Below, piece by piece: positions 1 through 11,534 of a DNA stretch of 64,000 nucleotides. The notes beneath the pieces were generated by a model, which worked only from the letters and a program-made list of their open reading frames with translations, did not search any database and was not told where the DNA came from. This DNA comes from Pararge aegeria. Its lineage: Eukaryota > Arthropoda > Insecta > Lepidoptera > Nymphalidae. Position 1 is the first letter of the stretch. Every line of letters begins with the position of its first letter. The translations under genes were made by a program, and so were the position numbers. The stretch spans positions 14,518,001 to 14,582,000 of the forward strand of contig NC_053201.1 of NCBI RefSeq assembly GCF_905163445.1, in the 5' to 3' direction.

Positions 1-129
1 CGCAAACTGTTACCTCTTCATCAAAAGAGATATAATTAAGTATTCAACTACTACTTACCTTGGGATAATACATAGTACATAAAGATTTGAAAATAAACCG
101 AAAGTATAAAACGAAAGTGAATTTGTAGG

Positions 130-465
130 TTTGTTCTACTTCTACCGCCAACATCTTAGGACTTCAGCTTCACTACCGGGGGGGGCGAGTTCGAATTCCA
201 GCACGCGCCTCTAACTTTTCTAAGTTGTGTGCGTTTTAAGTAATTATAATGTTACTTGCTGCAACGGTGGAGAAAAATATCGTGAGGAATCCCGCATATC
301 TGAGAGTTTCTATAATGCGCTGAACAGTGTGTAAAAAAGTCCACCAATCCGCACTGGACCAGCGTGGCGGACTACGGCCTAAAACTCTTCGCATTGTGAT
401 ATGAGACCCGTGCCCTATATTAGACCGGTATTGGGTTGATATGTTGACGATCATGATGATTTAGG
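130..465 (+). mobile_element. SINE-A copy
   Basis: This is a tRNA-derived SINE with a decayed head. The box-B-like GAGTTCGAATTCCAGCACGC, the middle words ATCGTGAGGAA and GTCCACCAATCCGCACTGG, the GGCGGACTACGGCCTAAA block and the ATCATGATGATT tail are all in order, matching 37098-37355. Confidence 0.7.
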
Positions 466-1257
466 GGAATAAAATTGAAGAGTTATATGCCATAAATGCG
501 TACAAAAAAACTCCATATATGCAAAGACGCATAAGGGAGGTATAATAAAACTATAGATATATGATTTCCCCATACCTAACGTTTCAATCAATAAAATGAA
601 AACATCTGTTACTCTACAGACACAATTGCTCGAATTTCGACCACACGCGATTACAATACAGGTTATTTTATCTGATACCTCGACTTTATTACTTACCATC
701 GGATTGGGTTTACGAGCGAAACGTATAAAGCCATCGATAAAAGAGATACAAATTGTTATAAATTACTTTTCCATTATCAGCAACACCCTGTATAGTATCT
801 AGATCGGATCGTGTCGATGGCCACGCCCCTCGCGCCGAGGGCTTCACTTTAATTAAGTTATATCACAGTGTTATTGGTCGTCGGTTTTCGCGGAACAACA
901 AAGGATCAATCTGCAATTAAGATAAGGTTAAATTTGTTATGTAATTTTTCATATTTCGCCGGTTATTTATGAGTTCGTCGAACGTTTTGTAAAAATTGTG
1001 TAAAAATAGCGTCCGCCAGTCGTTTAACCATCACGTTTCCATTCACCCAATTGGCTAAAAAGGTTATGTTTTTGCGATATTTCAATACCCATATTTTCAT
1101 AATTTGTTTTTGGAACGCTTTAACTGATTTTGATGAAACTTTCATAGACAGATAGAAGGTTATATAGGCTTCTTTATACTCTAGGACTCTAGCCCTAAGG
1201 GGGCGTAAGAGTGCATTTGACCGTGTTGTTTTTATAGTTACAGACATTCATTATCAT

Positions 1258-1385
1258 CATCATCATCATCACATCAACCGATTGAAGTCCACCGCTGGAC
1301 ATAGGTCTTTAGTAGGGAGTTCCAAAATCCACGATCCTGGGCAGCTTGTTTCAAGCAGCTCGCAGCGATTCGCTCGAGTTTTGTT
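1258..1385 (-). mobile_element. RTE-like LINE 3' end, minus strand
   Basis: CATCATCATCATCATCACAT, CATAGGTCTTTAGTAGGGAG and TCCACGATCCTGGGCAGCTT on plus are the inverse of a LINE 3' end ending (ATG)n, paralleling 10098-10200. Confidence 0.6.
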
Positions 1386-2591
1386 GATAGGAAATGGAAC
1401 TTTTAAAAAAATTACAGCAAATCTACCGCGATTGCTGCTAACGCACTAATATGCATTGTTTACGGAATCATTACATCACTCCTATGCAAACCCTCCTCGA
1501 AAGGGTTACGCAGACGTATTCAGTTTATGGGTTAACCCACATTTTCTATCGACTGGAAGCTAGTTTAACGCATAGTATACAAAAATGTATTTAAGGATTT
1601 TTTTGTTGGTATAAAATGAATTAACAAAGTCGGTTTTTATTTTGTTGTTAAAAAAAAATTACAAACGCCGATAAAGTTGTGGGCAGTAAACGTAATAGTA
1701 AGTTGTACCCAGATGTCATTTTATAGAAAATTTTTCAATCTTACGTAAATTTTACCTATTAAATACTTATGGCTAAATATGAACCGGTTAATGGAATCTC
1801 GAATCGTTAAAAGCGTTTAGAATTCCCTTTAAACTTAAGAGCTAGTACTTCAGGACATCAGGAAACAGTAGTGCTCACAGAAGTGTTTATTTGGAAACAT
1901 AACTCACAGTCATTAGCTCGACGCACGTTAGGCAACACCATAAAACGCCACACGTTAAGCCCTTGTACGGAACACCATGAAATGTTTAGAACGCACCGGG
2001 ATAAGGTGAGGATCTCATTGAAAGACCAAACTTTTGGACGTGTTATACTTACCAAATAATTAATTCGATATGGTGTCCAAAGTCGAAGTACTTTCCCGCA
2101 GTTGATCCGCAACTCAGGAATTAAATAACGAGCGTTTCAAAGGCGCCCTTGTCTAAGTAAAGTTTATGAATGTCTTAACTGTTATAATAGACCTTTGTTG
2201 GCAAAATTTACATCATGAAGGACTGAAACGTATGGTTACAGTGAAAATGAATGGAAGCATTCGGTTTATTTGCTTATGCTTTGCGAAGTAGTAGGTTTGT
2301 TTGTTTCTTAATTATGGCCTCCTCAACCTCTGAATTGATCTTAATAATTTGGCGACGGACATAAGATAGTATTTTTTCCAGGAAAAACAAACTGTTTCCG
2401 CAGGATTTTTGGGTAAAACCGAAAAGAAGACAAAAGCATATTACTAAGCTGATAATTCATTGTTTAACTAAAATCTAACATACAATTGCACTGTCCCAGA
2501 AAAAAAACGCTAGTTTCTACCCAACACGTTCTACAATCTTGATACCTTTTTGTTTTCGGACAGAATTGCTGCAAGATTGATTATTACTAAA

Positions 2592-2784
2592 AATGGAAAA
2601 TAATTTTAATATGTATAAGGAAAATGTTTGTGTGATGAACATGAATGTTTTTAAGTGTTTATATGTATATTATAAGTATTCATCAGTCATCTTAGCACCC
2701 ATAACACAAGCTACCCTTACTTTGAGGCTAGACGGCGATGTGTGTATTTCCATAGTATATTTATTTTTTATTGTTACAATTTGA
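2592..2784 (+). mobile_element. SINE-B, 5'-truncated
   Basis: It starts in the body (AAAATGTTTGTGTGATGAAC) and runs through CATAACACAAGCTACCCTTA to GGCTAGACGGCGATGTGTG and a TTTATTTTTTATTG tail. The tRNA head is absent. Confidence 0.75.
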
Positions 2785-3449
2785 ATGCCGTATAATGGCA
2801 GATTGTAGCACGAAACATTATGTTACCGATTTTATAAGATCTAATTTGTTAACGTGCAATCACGCAAATAAATATTTGAATTAGAATTATAATTAAACCA
2901 AGAATACCTTGGCCTTAACAATTTCCATAACGTATGACGGTTTCTTCCAGGAGGTATATTACCTATTTAGAATCCGCGTGAAATTCGCGAGGCATTCCCG
3001 AACGTCGCGTCTTGTATTGTTATGCTAACATTACGGCCTACTGTCGCCATTAACGCTTATTCTGGAAGCAGGAGATGTCGAGCTGATGGTGTTTGTTTGA
3101 TGAGATATGGGATATTGTATACCCGTGTTGGATTTCAAAGGAGTTTGTAGTGAGCAATTATGGGACGGTATGCAGCGTCAGGTAGCTTTGGTTAGTTAAA
3201 ATATTGCAAACTACCAATTTAGGATTACTGAAGATATATAAAGGTTACCCCTTATGAAGAAATTCTAAAGCATAATGGGTTCTTAACTGTAATATTATGT
3301 GCTAATACTTTTGTTGTTAAATACGTGTGAAGTATCCATGAATAGTAATCCTGACTAATATTATAAATGCGAAAACGCCCTGACTAAACTAATAACAGCT
3401 TTATTATTAATTAAAAAGTTATTTTAGATATTCTTAAGATTGTTTAACT

Positions 3450-3620
3450 ATAAAATGTTGTTGGAAAACAGTTATCTGCTGAGTTTCTTGCCGGCTCTTC
3501 TCAGTGGAATCTGCCTTCCGAACCGGTGGTAGAGTCACTACAAACAGACTGACTTGACGTTTCAAAAGTGCTTATTAATTAGGCCTACTTGAAATAAATG
3601 AATTTTTAATTTGAATTTAA
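3450..3620 (+). mobile_element. LINE 3' end, family D2
   Basis: GAGTTTCTTGCCGGCTCTTC, TGGAATCTGCCTTCCGAACC, GTGGTAGAGTCACTACAAAC and a CCTACTTGAAATAAATGAAT end. Copies are at 41090-41250, 13975-14050 and 62505-62665. Confidence 0.65.
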
Positions 3621-3734
3621 TACACATCATAAAAATCGGTAAAGCTGTTTCGTAGGAGATTAAAAGCTTCAAGTTTTAAAGAATTTAATTATATTCTTGT
3701 CTAAGCTATTTCTTGTTTTAAATTCAAATTAAAA

Positions 3735-3960
3735 TATTCTTTATCTTTAGGCCTATCGCAGGCAACTATGAAGCGCTCTTACATATATGTTTACATAATT
3801 GTGTAATGGTGATAACTTCGTTCGACAACTTAAACCTAAACTAAGAGAGTTTCAAACGCGCCCTGGTCATTTTTTTTAGTTGTCTAATGAAGTTAGAGCA
3901 ATTCACACCCAAGCTTTCTTATCCTTTAAGTAATCCTTTATACTATAATAGGATTTTTCT
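3735..3960 (-). mobile_element. LINE 3' end, family D1
   Basis: On plus, TTTAGGCCTATCGCAGGCAA, GGTGATAACTTCGTTCG, GAGTTTCAAACGCGCCCTGG. The left edge is the inverse of the ATTTGAATTT tail type, so the element is read on minus. It converges with D2 at 3450-3620. Confidence 0.55.
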
Positions 3961-4073
3961 ATAAGCTTACGTTTTATATAATAAACGTTAAACTTTTGAG
4001 AGATATCTGTAATATTACTTTCGGTTATCATCGGTGAAGCCATATTAACGCGTCTCTGTCTGTGTTGTTGCAG

Positions 4074-4177
4074 CGATACTTCAGCGTGCGACGTACAAGG
4101 TCGGCCTCCTGACGATCCAGGGGGTGTCCACGTGCCTCTACCTCTGCATGGATGCCTGCGGGTTCCAGTACGCTAAT
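4074..4177 (+). CDS. FGF-family ligand (branchless-like), internal exon
   Basis: This is an internal coding exon of a secreted fibroblast growth factor. It is flanked by a pyrimidine-rich acceptor (TGTTGTTGCAG, ending 4073) and a strong donor (GTGAGT from 4178). After two bases that complete a split codon it reads 34 residues beginning ILQRATYKVG and ending CGFQYAN, with the FGF-core signature G-V-S-T-C-L-Y-L-C-M-D in the middle. That matches the beta-trefoil strands in which vertebrate FGFs have G-V-x-(S/T)-G-x-Y-L-x-M. The length is 104 bp, the classical size of the middle exon of FGF genes (known for the family). It ends in phase 0, exactly matching the exon at 49155. The upstream exon with the signal peptide lies outside the window. 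Several Cys residues replace the usual Gly, as in some insect FGFs. Insects have branchless, pyramus and thisbe types; branchless is my best guess, and the paralogue is not proven. Confidence 0.88.
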
Positions 4178-4829
4178 GTGAGTACCTTTACCGTTATAAC
4201 GACATAGTACTAGGGTACCAGGACTTTGAGCGAGTTGCCGGGAGTCCGGTATTTAAGAAACTACTTTTTTGGTATAACTAGGTTGTAGCGACTAAATAAG
4301 ACGATCCTTTTTATAAGACTATAGATGACGGCTTGGTACCTATATCGCAGTCGCTATCACCGCTTCATAGGCTATTAATTATTAAATATATTAAAAAATT
4401 ATTAACTTCATCAATAGATTCTCCAACTAGAGCATTCAAAAATGTCGTCAGTCATCACATAAAAACGCGACAAACATCAAAGAACCAATCAATATTCGTA
4501 TTTGTTAGAAGACAATTGTTCACGAGGCCATCGTAGTTCACTCACTCGTATGTTTACTGTAACTGTTTACGAGCTAACGTCGAATAAACAGACACACGTC
4601 GCTCGCCGTTTGATTCATTAACAACTGTGCCAAGGATCCAGCTTCAGAGCGCAGCGCCAATAAAAACCTGCGATCGCTGATTGTGATTGCTTCACTTTCG
4701 GTTCATTAATGTATCAATGATTAAGAGTGATTTTGATTGTTGGCTTTAATTGGTGTGCTCCGAACGCGGCGGAATTGATTCACGCTGATTATTGGTATGT
4801 TGGTACACTCATTCCGAAACTAAATATTA

Positions 4830-5060
4830 CTAGTTGTAGCCCGCGACTTCGTCCGCATTTGTTATGGTAGCTTCGTTTAGTCAAACAGGGCCTATTTTTT
4901 GGGTTAGTTTTTTTTATGTATGCTAACACTCTTGCGATAAACCCTATCCCTAACCTAAACCCGGCATACGCCTGTAAACCCTTGCAAATTACTCTAAGAG
5001 TCCTAAGTGAGTTCAAAAGTTTAGTTAAAATCGGCCCAGTCAACAAGTTAAATAAGAACA
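4830..5060 (-). mobile_element. Helitron-like fragment
   Basis: Its 3' end (on plus, ACTAGTTGTAGCCCGCGACT at about 4829) is the GC-rich CTAG terminus. The region extends to the TTAAAATCGGCCCAGTC motif near 5026-5042. The 5' end is degraded. Confidence 0.4.
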
Positions 5061-5649
5061 CTAACACGTGTTGTGTGAACAATGAGAATATTTTTCGAGA
5101 TTGAAGACAGACTTCTATTTACTTATTTGTATACCGATTCCATAATACTTTGAGTAATACATAATATATAAATGCATAATCTAGAAAAGCTTAGATAACA
5201 ACATAAGCATCATATAAACATAACCTAACATAGTTATTCAAACTTTCATGATGGAAATCAAAATACGTAAATGAGTTAATCAACAAATTCTACCGCATAC
5301 CCGGCCATACATAATTTGCCGTTTAACTTATTTACGTCCCTAGTTATCTTCAAAGCTTCCGAACGTAGCCAGGCGTGTGGCGTGCTACGTACGAGTAGGG
5401 TGGCCATAGGTACTGTAAGGTAACACACTCGTTTACAAATGATCAAGTTTAGAACCTTCATAGTTTTAATTTAACCAGTGTTATCTCAGTCGTCGACTCG
5501 GGTGGGAGAAAATAATAGTTGGTTAGTAGGTTGGTTAGTTAAAGATACAAAACTTGGGATATTATAGGATAATTATCTTTTGCATTGTGCTCTATCTACA
5601 AGCTCTTACTTATTTATCACTATACTATTCAAGCGAAGTACCAGGTAAA

Positions 5650-5765
5650 GATTAGCAGGGCAGGGAGCCACTGGACCCAAGGCGCACAAGACCGTTATAT
5701 TTGGGACTTCAAACAAAAGACCTAGCAGTAAACTTGTAGTTGATGTTATGATGATGATATTACAA
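5650..5765 (+). mobile_element. RTE-like LINE 3' end, plus strand
   Basis: CCACTGGACCCAAGGCGCAC, AAGACCGTTATATTTGGG and CAAAAGACCTAGCAG, then a GATGATGATA tail. Confidence 0.5.
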
Positions 5766-6534
5766 ATGAGTGATTAGATTTGAATGAACTTTAGCACGCA
5801 GATATGAATCTTTGGACTACAACCTAGGATACCTAGCATTATCCTTCTTATCAATATTGTTATTCTTGCCTGATTTATCTAACTATATCTTTGTTTTTTT
5901 TTTTATTATCGCAATTGGGAATCGGCCTCGATCCAGACAAAAGAGAGGCTGAAATGTAAGAAACCACTAGGCCTTTAATATGTCATACGAATCTTTGGTT
6001 TTCCCGAGATAAAAACTATTCTATATCAGATCAATGAAGGAACTGAGATGTCCATTTTCGAAAGTAATTAAGTATTAACTAAATTATTCTACCGGAATAT
6101 TTTGTAAGCGTAACAGCTTGTGGTCGCCCTACATTTACATCCGATGAGCGACCGACACCAGAACACCTTACCCAGCTCCCCACCTTACCCATCATCGGAT
6201 GACGCAACGATGCGGTACGCGGAAGCATTCACTTTTATAACAAGGCTGCTTACTGACAAGCGCTTTACTTTTTTATACTAAACTACTATGATGCCAAAAA
6301 CGTTAAAAAGTCAAAGTTATAGATGGATGAAAAAAAAATGTGTAAGTACATAGTAGTGATTGGTTCTTTCATCATAGTAATAGAATTAAATTTGTATTGT
6401 TCCAATAAATGACGCGTCTCCATATGAATGAATAATAGTACTATCCGTTATCCAACGTTCTCCGTTTTGTATCCAACCTTCTTCAAATATCTAATTTCAA
6501 TATCAATGTATTACAAACGGTTTTTACCAGCCTT

Positions 6535-6690
6535 TTTTTCCCCGCGGGGAAATCCTCATGGATACCACCGCGCCACGGGGAGGCACGGTGATTATGTCGG
6601 ACTTTTACCGACTAAAACCCTACGGTGTCCCAGTCACCTGGTGGCTGGGCCACGGGAACGCTTTCGCATACATCCGCGATAGCCTAACCT
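6535..6690 (+). repeat. Dispersed repeat J, copy 1
   Basis: AATCCTCATGGATACCACC, ATTATGTCGGACTTTTACCG and ACTAAAACCCTACGGTGTCC recur in the same order at 59570-59750. The two differ in the GC-rich parts. Element class unknown. Confidence 0.55.
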
Positions 6691-7118
6691 AACTCCTAGG
6701 TATGCTGAATGGCACTAGCCTCTCCCTTACACTGCTCAGTGGGACCAAGAGGCTGTTAATAATTCAGATATATGAAATTTGAGCTGACCAAAAGACGCCA
6801 GTTTGCATTAAGCCTAAAACTTTGATTGTGATCTCAAAGCAAATCATAGCAACCATAAGTTAACAAGAAGCTACTAATTATTAAATTAAGCCGTGTAATT
6901 GTTTTAATTGATGACGTCGTTGATTCCCACGAAAAGGGTTTTATTATAAGTTTAATTAACACGTTTAGTGGGCACTGAGGCACTTGCGGCAGTTATCTAA
7001 ATAACATCAAAGCTATAAACCCGGAAACACGATGTTAACAAGTTCCACACATGTGTTTTACACCTACAGAAATTAAGTCTTTTCGAATTATTTGATAGCC
7101 ACTTAATTTTATTTAGGA

Positions 7119-7180
7119 CTAGCTGTTTGCCCGGGTTCGTCGTCCTCGTTTATTACGGTTTTTTTACAAATCCCGTGGTA
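7119..7180 (-). mobile_element. Helitron-like 3' end fragment
   Basis: On plus, GGACTAGCTGTTTGCCCGGG, then TTCGTCGTCC, is the inverse of a CTAG-terminated Helitron 3' end. The rest is lost; a MITE-like copy begins around 7176. Confidence 0.4.
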
Positions 7181-7285
7181 TACAATGGAAATTAAGCTTA
7201 ATTTGCTATGCTCCGCGAAAAGAGGGGAGAATCTGTACATTATAATATGTAATTTCTTCAATCTTTATACTGCACATCAACCAGA
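7176..7285 (+). mobile_element. Partial MITE copy of the 9498-9759 family
   Basis: AAATTAAGCTTAATTTGCTA, followed by TGCTCCGCGAAAAG and AGAATCTGTACATTATAAT, matches the (inverted) right part of the 9498-9759 element up to about CTTTATACTGCACATCAA. Only one arm is present. Confidence 0.6.
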
Positions 7286-7365
7286 TCTTCGGTTGTACTC
7301 AATGTACCAGATCAATGTACTCTCTACACTACTCAAATTATCGTTGTTATGCATAAATTGTACCA

Positions 7366-7439
7366 AACTTTTTACTTGAATAAAGAATAAAGAAAATATT
7401 GGCTTAAAGCCAATATTTTCTTTATTCAAGTAAAAAGTT
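7366..7439. repeat. Long near-perfect palindrome
   Basis: AACTTTTTACTTGAATAAAG and GAAAATATTGGCTT on the left are mirrored after a single spacer base (7406) by AAGCCAATATTTTC and CTTTATTCAAGTAAAAAGTT. The only difference is a 7-bp AATAAAG duplication in the left arm. It immediately follows the 7176-7285 MITE fragment region. Confidence 0.75.
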
Positions 7440-8035
7440 CCATTTGTCTAAACCATTGGTCTAACCTGCAAAGGAGCCCAAAAAATACTCAGCTGAGTCA
7501 AAATATAAAATACCTTTTAAATTCCTACTGCAAGTTGTAACACAATACTTTTTCCACAAAGCCGGCGTCATAATAGAACTTTCACCGCTCCGATCATCGA
7601 TCATCAGACAGATCGATACATTCCTCCCAGATCAGCTCGATAAGCATAATATACAGTAATAGACCGTCATTGTTGATTCACTTTAAATGGCCCTAATATC
7701 TCTATGTCCAAACAATAAATATCGATGGATATCGATGCATTTATCGGATTTTGATTTCGAAACGACCTCTCGTCATATTAATTCCATTGAATGCACGTCT
7801 TAAAGAACTTCCATAGCCCTCCGTCTGCTATTGCAATTGTGTTGGTGTAACATGTGGTCGAGCAATGATTAATATAACTAATTAAAATAAATAAAATAAA
7901 AATTTAAAAGCGACCCTGCTTTCCGAGTACAAGGACGTGGGCTCGACTCCCACAACTGGAAAATGTTTGAGTGATGAACATTCATATTTTTCAGTGTCTG
8001 GATGTTTATTCATATATTATAAGTATTTATGTATA

Positions 8036-8048
8036 TTATTCATGACAA
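8036..8048. repeat. Left target-site duplication of the nested SINE-A
   Basis: TTATTCATGACAA is identical to 8155-8167. It is SINE-B sequence duplicated on insertion. Confidence 0.8.
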
Positions 8049-8154
8049 TCATCATCATTATATCAACCCATTACCGTCCCACTATATCGCACGGTTCTCC
8101 TCCTACAATGAGGAGGGGGTAAGTCCACCACGCTGGCCCAGTGCCGATTGGTGG
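8049..8154 (-). mobile_element. Truncated SINE-A nested in a SINE-B
   Basis: This 106-bp insertion reads, on minus, from CCACCAATCGGCACTGG through the CAGCGTGGTGGACTTACC block to an AATGATGATGATGA tail. It is flanked by the 13-bp duplication TTATTCATGACAA (8036-8048 and 8155-8167), so both ends of the insertion are defined. Confidence 0.8.
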
Positions 8155-8167
8155 TTATTCATGACAA
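8155..8167. repeat. Right target-site duplication of the nested SINE-A
   Basis: TTATTCATGACAA is identical to 8036-8048; SINE-B sequence resumes after it. Confidence 0.8.
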
Positions 8168-8227
8168 CATTCGTCAGTTATCCTAGTACCCATAACACCA
8201 GCTTCGCTTAATTTATGGTTGATTGAT

Positions 8228-8292
8228 ACTGTCACTAGATGGCGCTCTTTCGATACCATATCAATCGTAGTTTACTTTCACCCGATCGAATA
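8228..8292 (+). repeat. Dispersed repeat G, copy 1
   Basis: ACTGTCACTAGATGGCGCTC, TTTCGATACCATATCAATCG and TAGTTTACTTTCA are paralleled at 13083-13140. It sits just after a SINE-B. Confidence 0.5.
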
Positions 8293-9497
8293 AGTACACG
8301 TAGGAAGAAAAGCCGATTCCTGGCCTGCTTAAACCGACGAGTAACACCGCTGTGCCAGTAGGATAGTTTAGTACGTTGATGTTTTGATGACGGCCGATTC
8401 GAATCTACGGCTTTCGTGGACACAAACCAGATCTCCCACAAATGAGCTATTGATTACAGTTCGTTATCTTAATTACCTAATTAATGATTAAAGAATGACT
8501 TCACGCTGCGGTTAGAAGAACCATGCCCTGCCGCAACAGTGAGAAACTATTTACCTTTATCATTTGTTAGGATTCACTAAACGACTGCTTCGTTACTCTA
8601 GTGGTAAGCAGGTTCGATTCACGGGCTGAGCAAAAAATTTCATCACGAAATTCTCAGTACCAGCCATCAGTCAAAAATTTGTTAATGTGACGCTTGTGAG
8701 CGTTCAAGAAACTAACATTTGAGTTAATAAAAACACTAAGTATATTAATTGTTATAAAAGTCGTAGGTCTACAAAAGAAGACTACGATATATATGATACT
8801 ATAAAAGAAGCTCGGAGATTGGCGGAATCACTAATATTGTAGCCCACCAACTCGCATTGGAGCAATATGGTGGGGCTAAGCTTTTAATCAAAAAATTAAA
8901 AAGGAGGCTGGTTCTTTTAAGATCGCCAAAGAATCGACTGAGCTGACTGACTTTTGGAATGAGAACTATACCACCCAAAAGACTAAAACTAGTTCGCAAT
9001 AACTTTTTATAGGCACTTAAGCCTCCTACACACGGCGCTGGGTCCGGGGTGGGAATTGTTACACTTCCTTATCTCTATAGGGCCGCGATCGATGTAAACA
9101 GGTAATATATAGACGCATTACACGTAATGACATGCCTTGCAGCGGATATACACGCTTAATACATTACCGAGCAATAAATTCAATTATAAATATACCTCAG
9201 TTATGTAAAGTGATGATCCGGTTTTGAAAAAAACAACGTGTAGTTTTAGCGGATTTCAAAACAGGTAATGGTGGTCAATTTAGAACGTAATTTAATGAAT
9301 GGAAAACCTTGACTTGAAATAAGTATAACGCACGAAAAATCCAGCACGCAATAAAAAAAAGGTATTAAAAGACTTTAAAAATCATTTATTAGATACCTTT
9401 GCGCAATGCAGTAATTATAAGCAACATTAATTAATCTGTATTTATTTATTGCTGATAAAATATTATTATTGGAAGCAGGCGTTACTTTGCGGATATC

Positions 9498-9759
9498 CAT
9501 GATATGAAAATTAAGCTTTATTTGCTATACTCCGCGAAAAGCAGGAAATTATATTGTTATAAATTTTTGTTTTGATTTTTTTTTGATATAATATTATTGC
9601 TTACTGTGCGAAGTAGAGCAGACAGAGGTCGTCCGGGAAAGTGCTACCGCAAATTTTTCTGCTTGGTGTGGAGTATAAAGATTTGAAGCAATTATAATTT
9701 ATACAGATTCTCCTGCTTTTCGCGGAGTATAGCAAATTTAGCTTAATTTTCATAACATG
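9498..9759. mobile_element. MITE with about 49-bp terminal inverted repeats
   Basis: The left end (9498-9546) and the inverted right end (9711-9759) agree at about 46 of 49 positions; the shared core is TTTGCTATACTCCGCGAAAAGC. The interior is short, AT-rich and non-coding. The same right-half sequence (AGAATCTGTA, CTTTATACT) recurs at 7176-7285. Exact ends and target duplication are not clear, so the superfamily is unassigned. Confidence 0.7.
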
Positions 9760-10097
9760 AACTTTCTTTTAGACTTTCATTCAAGCTAGATTTAAGAGTA
9801 AGTAGGTATAGTTATAGTACAAAAATATATGATATTTGTGGTAGAATATGGAACTGCCTTTTACCCACGGTTGTTTTCTTTTGTTGTAGATATATGTTTA
9901 TGTCCATGCCGAGACACTTAGTGCCAAAGTTAGATTATTTTACTACTGTGCCGAATGAGTTACATGCGGTTTCTGTAAGAACTAATTTCACGCCTTTGTC
10001 TACATAGTCTGCAATAAGGACTTAACTAAGCACCAATATAATGTGGAAACTTTACTTTTTAACAAAGGTCGATGAAATTTAGAGTTTCACGTAATTA

Positions 10098-10435
10098 TCC
10101 ATCATCATCATTTCAACCAATTGACGTCCACTGCTGGATGGACATAGGTCTTTTGTAGGGAGTTCCACAATCCACAGTCCTGGGCCGCTTGGCTCCAGCG
10201 GCCCCCAGCGACTCGCCTGAGGTCATCTGGCCACCGAGTTGGGGGCCGACCTATGCTGCGTTTACCGGTGCGGGGTCGCCATTCCCCTTAAGACCCCAAC
10301 GTCCATCGATTCTCCGAGCTATGTGTCCTGCCCATTGCCACTTCACACACACACACACACACACTACCACAGCTTCGCGACTCGTTGAGCTATGTCGGTA
10401 ACTCTAGTTCTTCTACGGATCTCCTCATTTCTGAT
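10098..10435 (-). mobile_element. RTE-like LINE, C-terminal ORF remnant and 3' end
   Basis: Read on minus it gives ATGAGGAGATCCGTAGAAGA (peptide N-E-E-I-R-R-R-T-R-V-T-D-I-A-Q), then K-W-Q-W-A-G-H-I-A and G-R-W-G, ending with CCAGCAGTGGACGTCAATTG and a GATGATGATGG tail. The peptide is the C-terminal region of RTE-like reverse transcriptase polyproteins common in Lepidoptera. A (CA)n run at about 10344-10363 has expanded inside it. Confidence 0.65.
10344..10363 (+). repeat. (CA)n microsatellite in a LINE remnant
   Basis: About ten CA units interrupt the RTE-like LINE sequence at 10098-10435. Confidence 0.8.
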
Positions 10436-10439
10436 TATC

Positions 10440-10620
10440 TAGTGTTTTAGTGTAATTAGTAGTGTTTTAGTGAAAACATCGTGAGGAAACCTGCATGCCT
10501 GAGAGTTCTCCGTATTAGGCCAGCGTGGTGGACTACGGCTTAAACCCTTCCCAAAGTGGTAGAAGACCCGTGCCCTCTAGTGAACCGGTATTGAGTTGTT
10601 AGGATGGTGGGATGATGTAA
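10440..10620 (+). mobile_element. SINE-A, 5'-truncated
   Basis: It begins at the AACATCGTGAGGAAACCTGC block and has CAGCGTGGTGGACTACGGCT and AGTGAACCGGTATTGAGTTG, ending near GATGATGTAA. It directly follows an antisense LINE tail (10098-10435). Confidence 0.65.
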
Positions 10621-11534
10621 CGAAATTTGTCTAAACGTGACCTTGAAATTTCAATCGCAGTTTAAAAAAATCAAATCGCCACCTACAAGAAGTTTAATTT
10701 CGAAAACAAACAAAACATTTCTCACAAGTAAAATCATTAGCTTTCTATTAGTATGCATTAAAAGTACAATAAATATTGTAGCATCACTCCTCAGTGCGGC
10801 GAGCGCGTCGCTGCCAGCATCCAACACATAAGTTATCTTCGTTCCATCTCGCCCGCCCCCGGCACTCCCTGCTACTGCTTGCTAATGATTGAAAACTGTG
10901 TTGTTTTTTTCTCTTTGATCTTTACGCGAGTATGTAAGGATTCTTCTCCGTTCGACTTCAACATCTTTCACGTTAAAGGCTTGCCACTTGCCACGTGGCG
11001 ATTGTTAATTTATTTTATGTTTTAATGGAGATTTAACATATATCTAAGTCAGGCAAAATTGTATGCGATTTCTTTAAATGTAAATGGTGTGATTTAAGGA
11101 AATCCTAAAAAGCGGTGCATGAGATACGCAAAAAGAATTTATATCTTGTAGGCTTAGGCGTAGGTCAAGTCAGTCTGTCTGTAGTGACTCTATCTCTACT
11201 TAAATAGTATTTATATTTGTTATTTGTCGTAAATAGTAACAATGGTTGGGATTGTGTATACATTCAATCACGTATGTATTGCTATAAAATCATATATATA
11301 ACAATGAACTACGTATGTTATTACGTGCTAATACAATTTCCTTACTAGCCCACTACTTTTTGCATAATTACATATATTTTGGCCCAGGTATGCTTGCCAA
11401 AGTATCATAAAATCTGAAATTATGATTATTGGAGACGGTGTCGTCGCTAGAGAATTAAAATTCCATGAAGAAAAATATGATGGGAAACGTTTTCCACTTT
11501 ATCTCTCATAGGCCACGGTTTTACGGTCTATCCG

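Larger units (their letters stand above)
1..4073 (+). other. Upstream FGF intron or flank, repeat-bearing
   Basis: No exon is visible here. The stretch lies upstream of an internal FGF exon, so it is probably also intron. It contains a SINE (130-465), a LINE tail (1258-1385), a SINE fragment (2592-2784) and two LINE 3'-end fragments (3450-3620 and 3735-3960). The remainder (about 480-1250, 1390-2590 and 2785-3440) is AT-rich and I see no recognisable feature in it. Confidence 0.6.
7908..8211 (+). mobile_element. SINE-B split by a SINE-A
   Basis: The head remnant AGCGACCCTGCTTTCCGAG, box B GTGGGCTCGACTCCCACAAC and the body continue to 8048, are interrupted by the nested 106-bp SINE-A and its duplication, and resume with CAGTTATCCTAGTACCCATA. 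The 3' end is lost. Confidence 0.8.
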
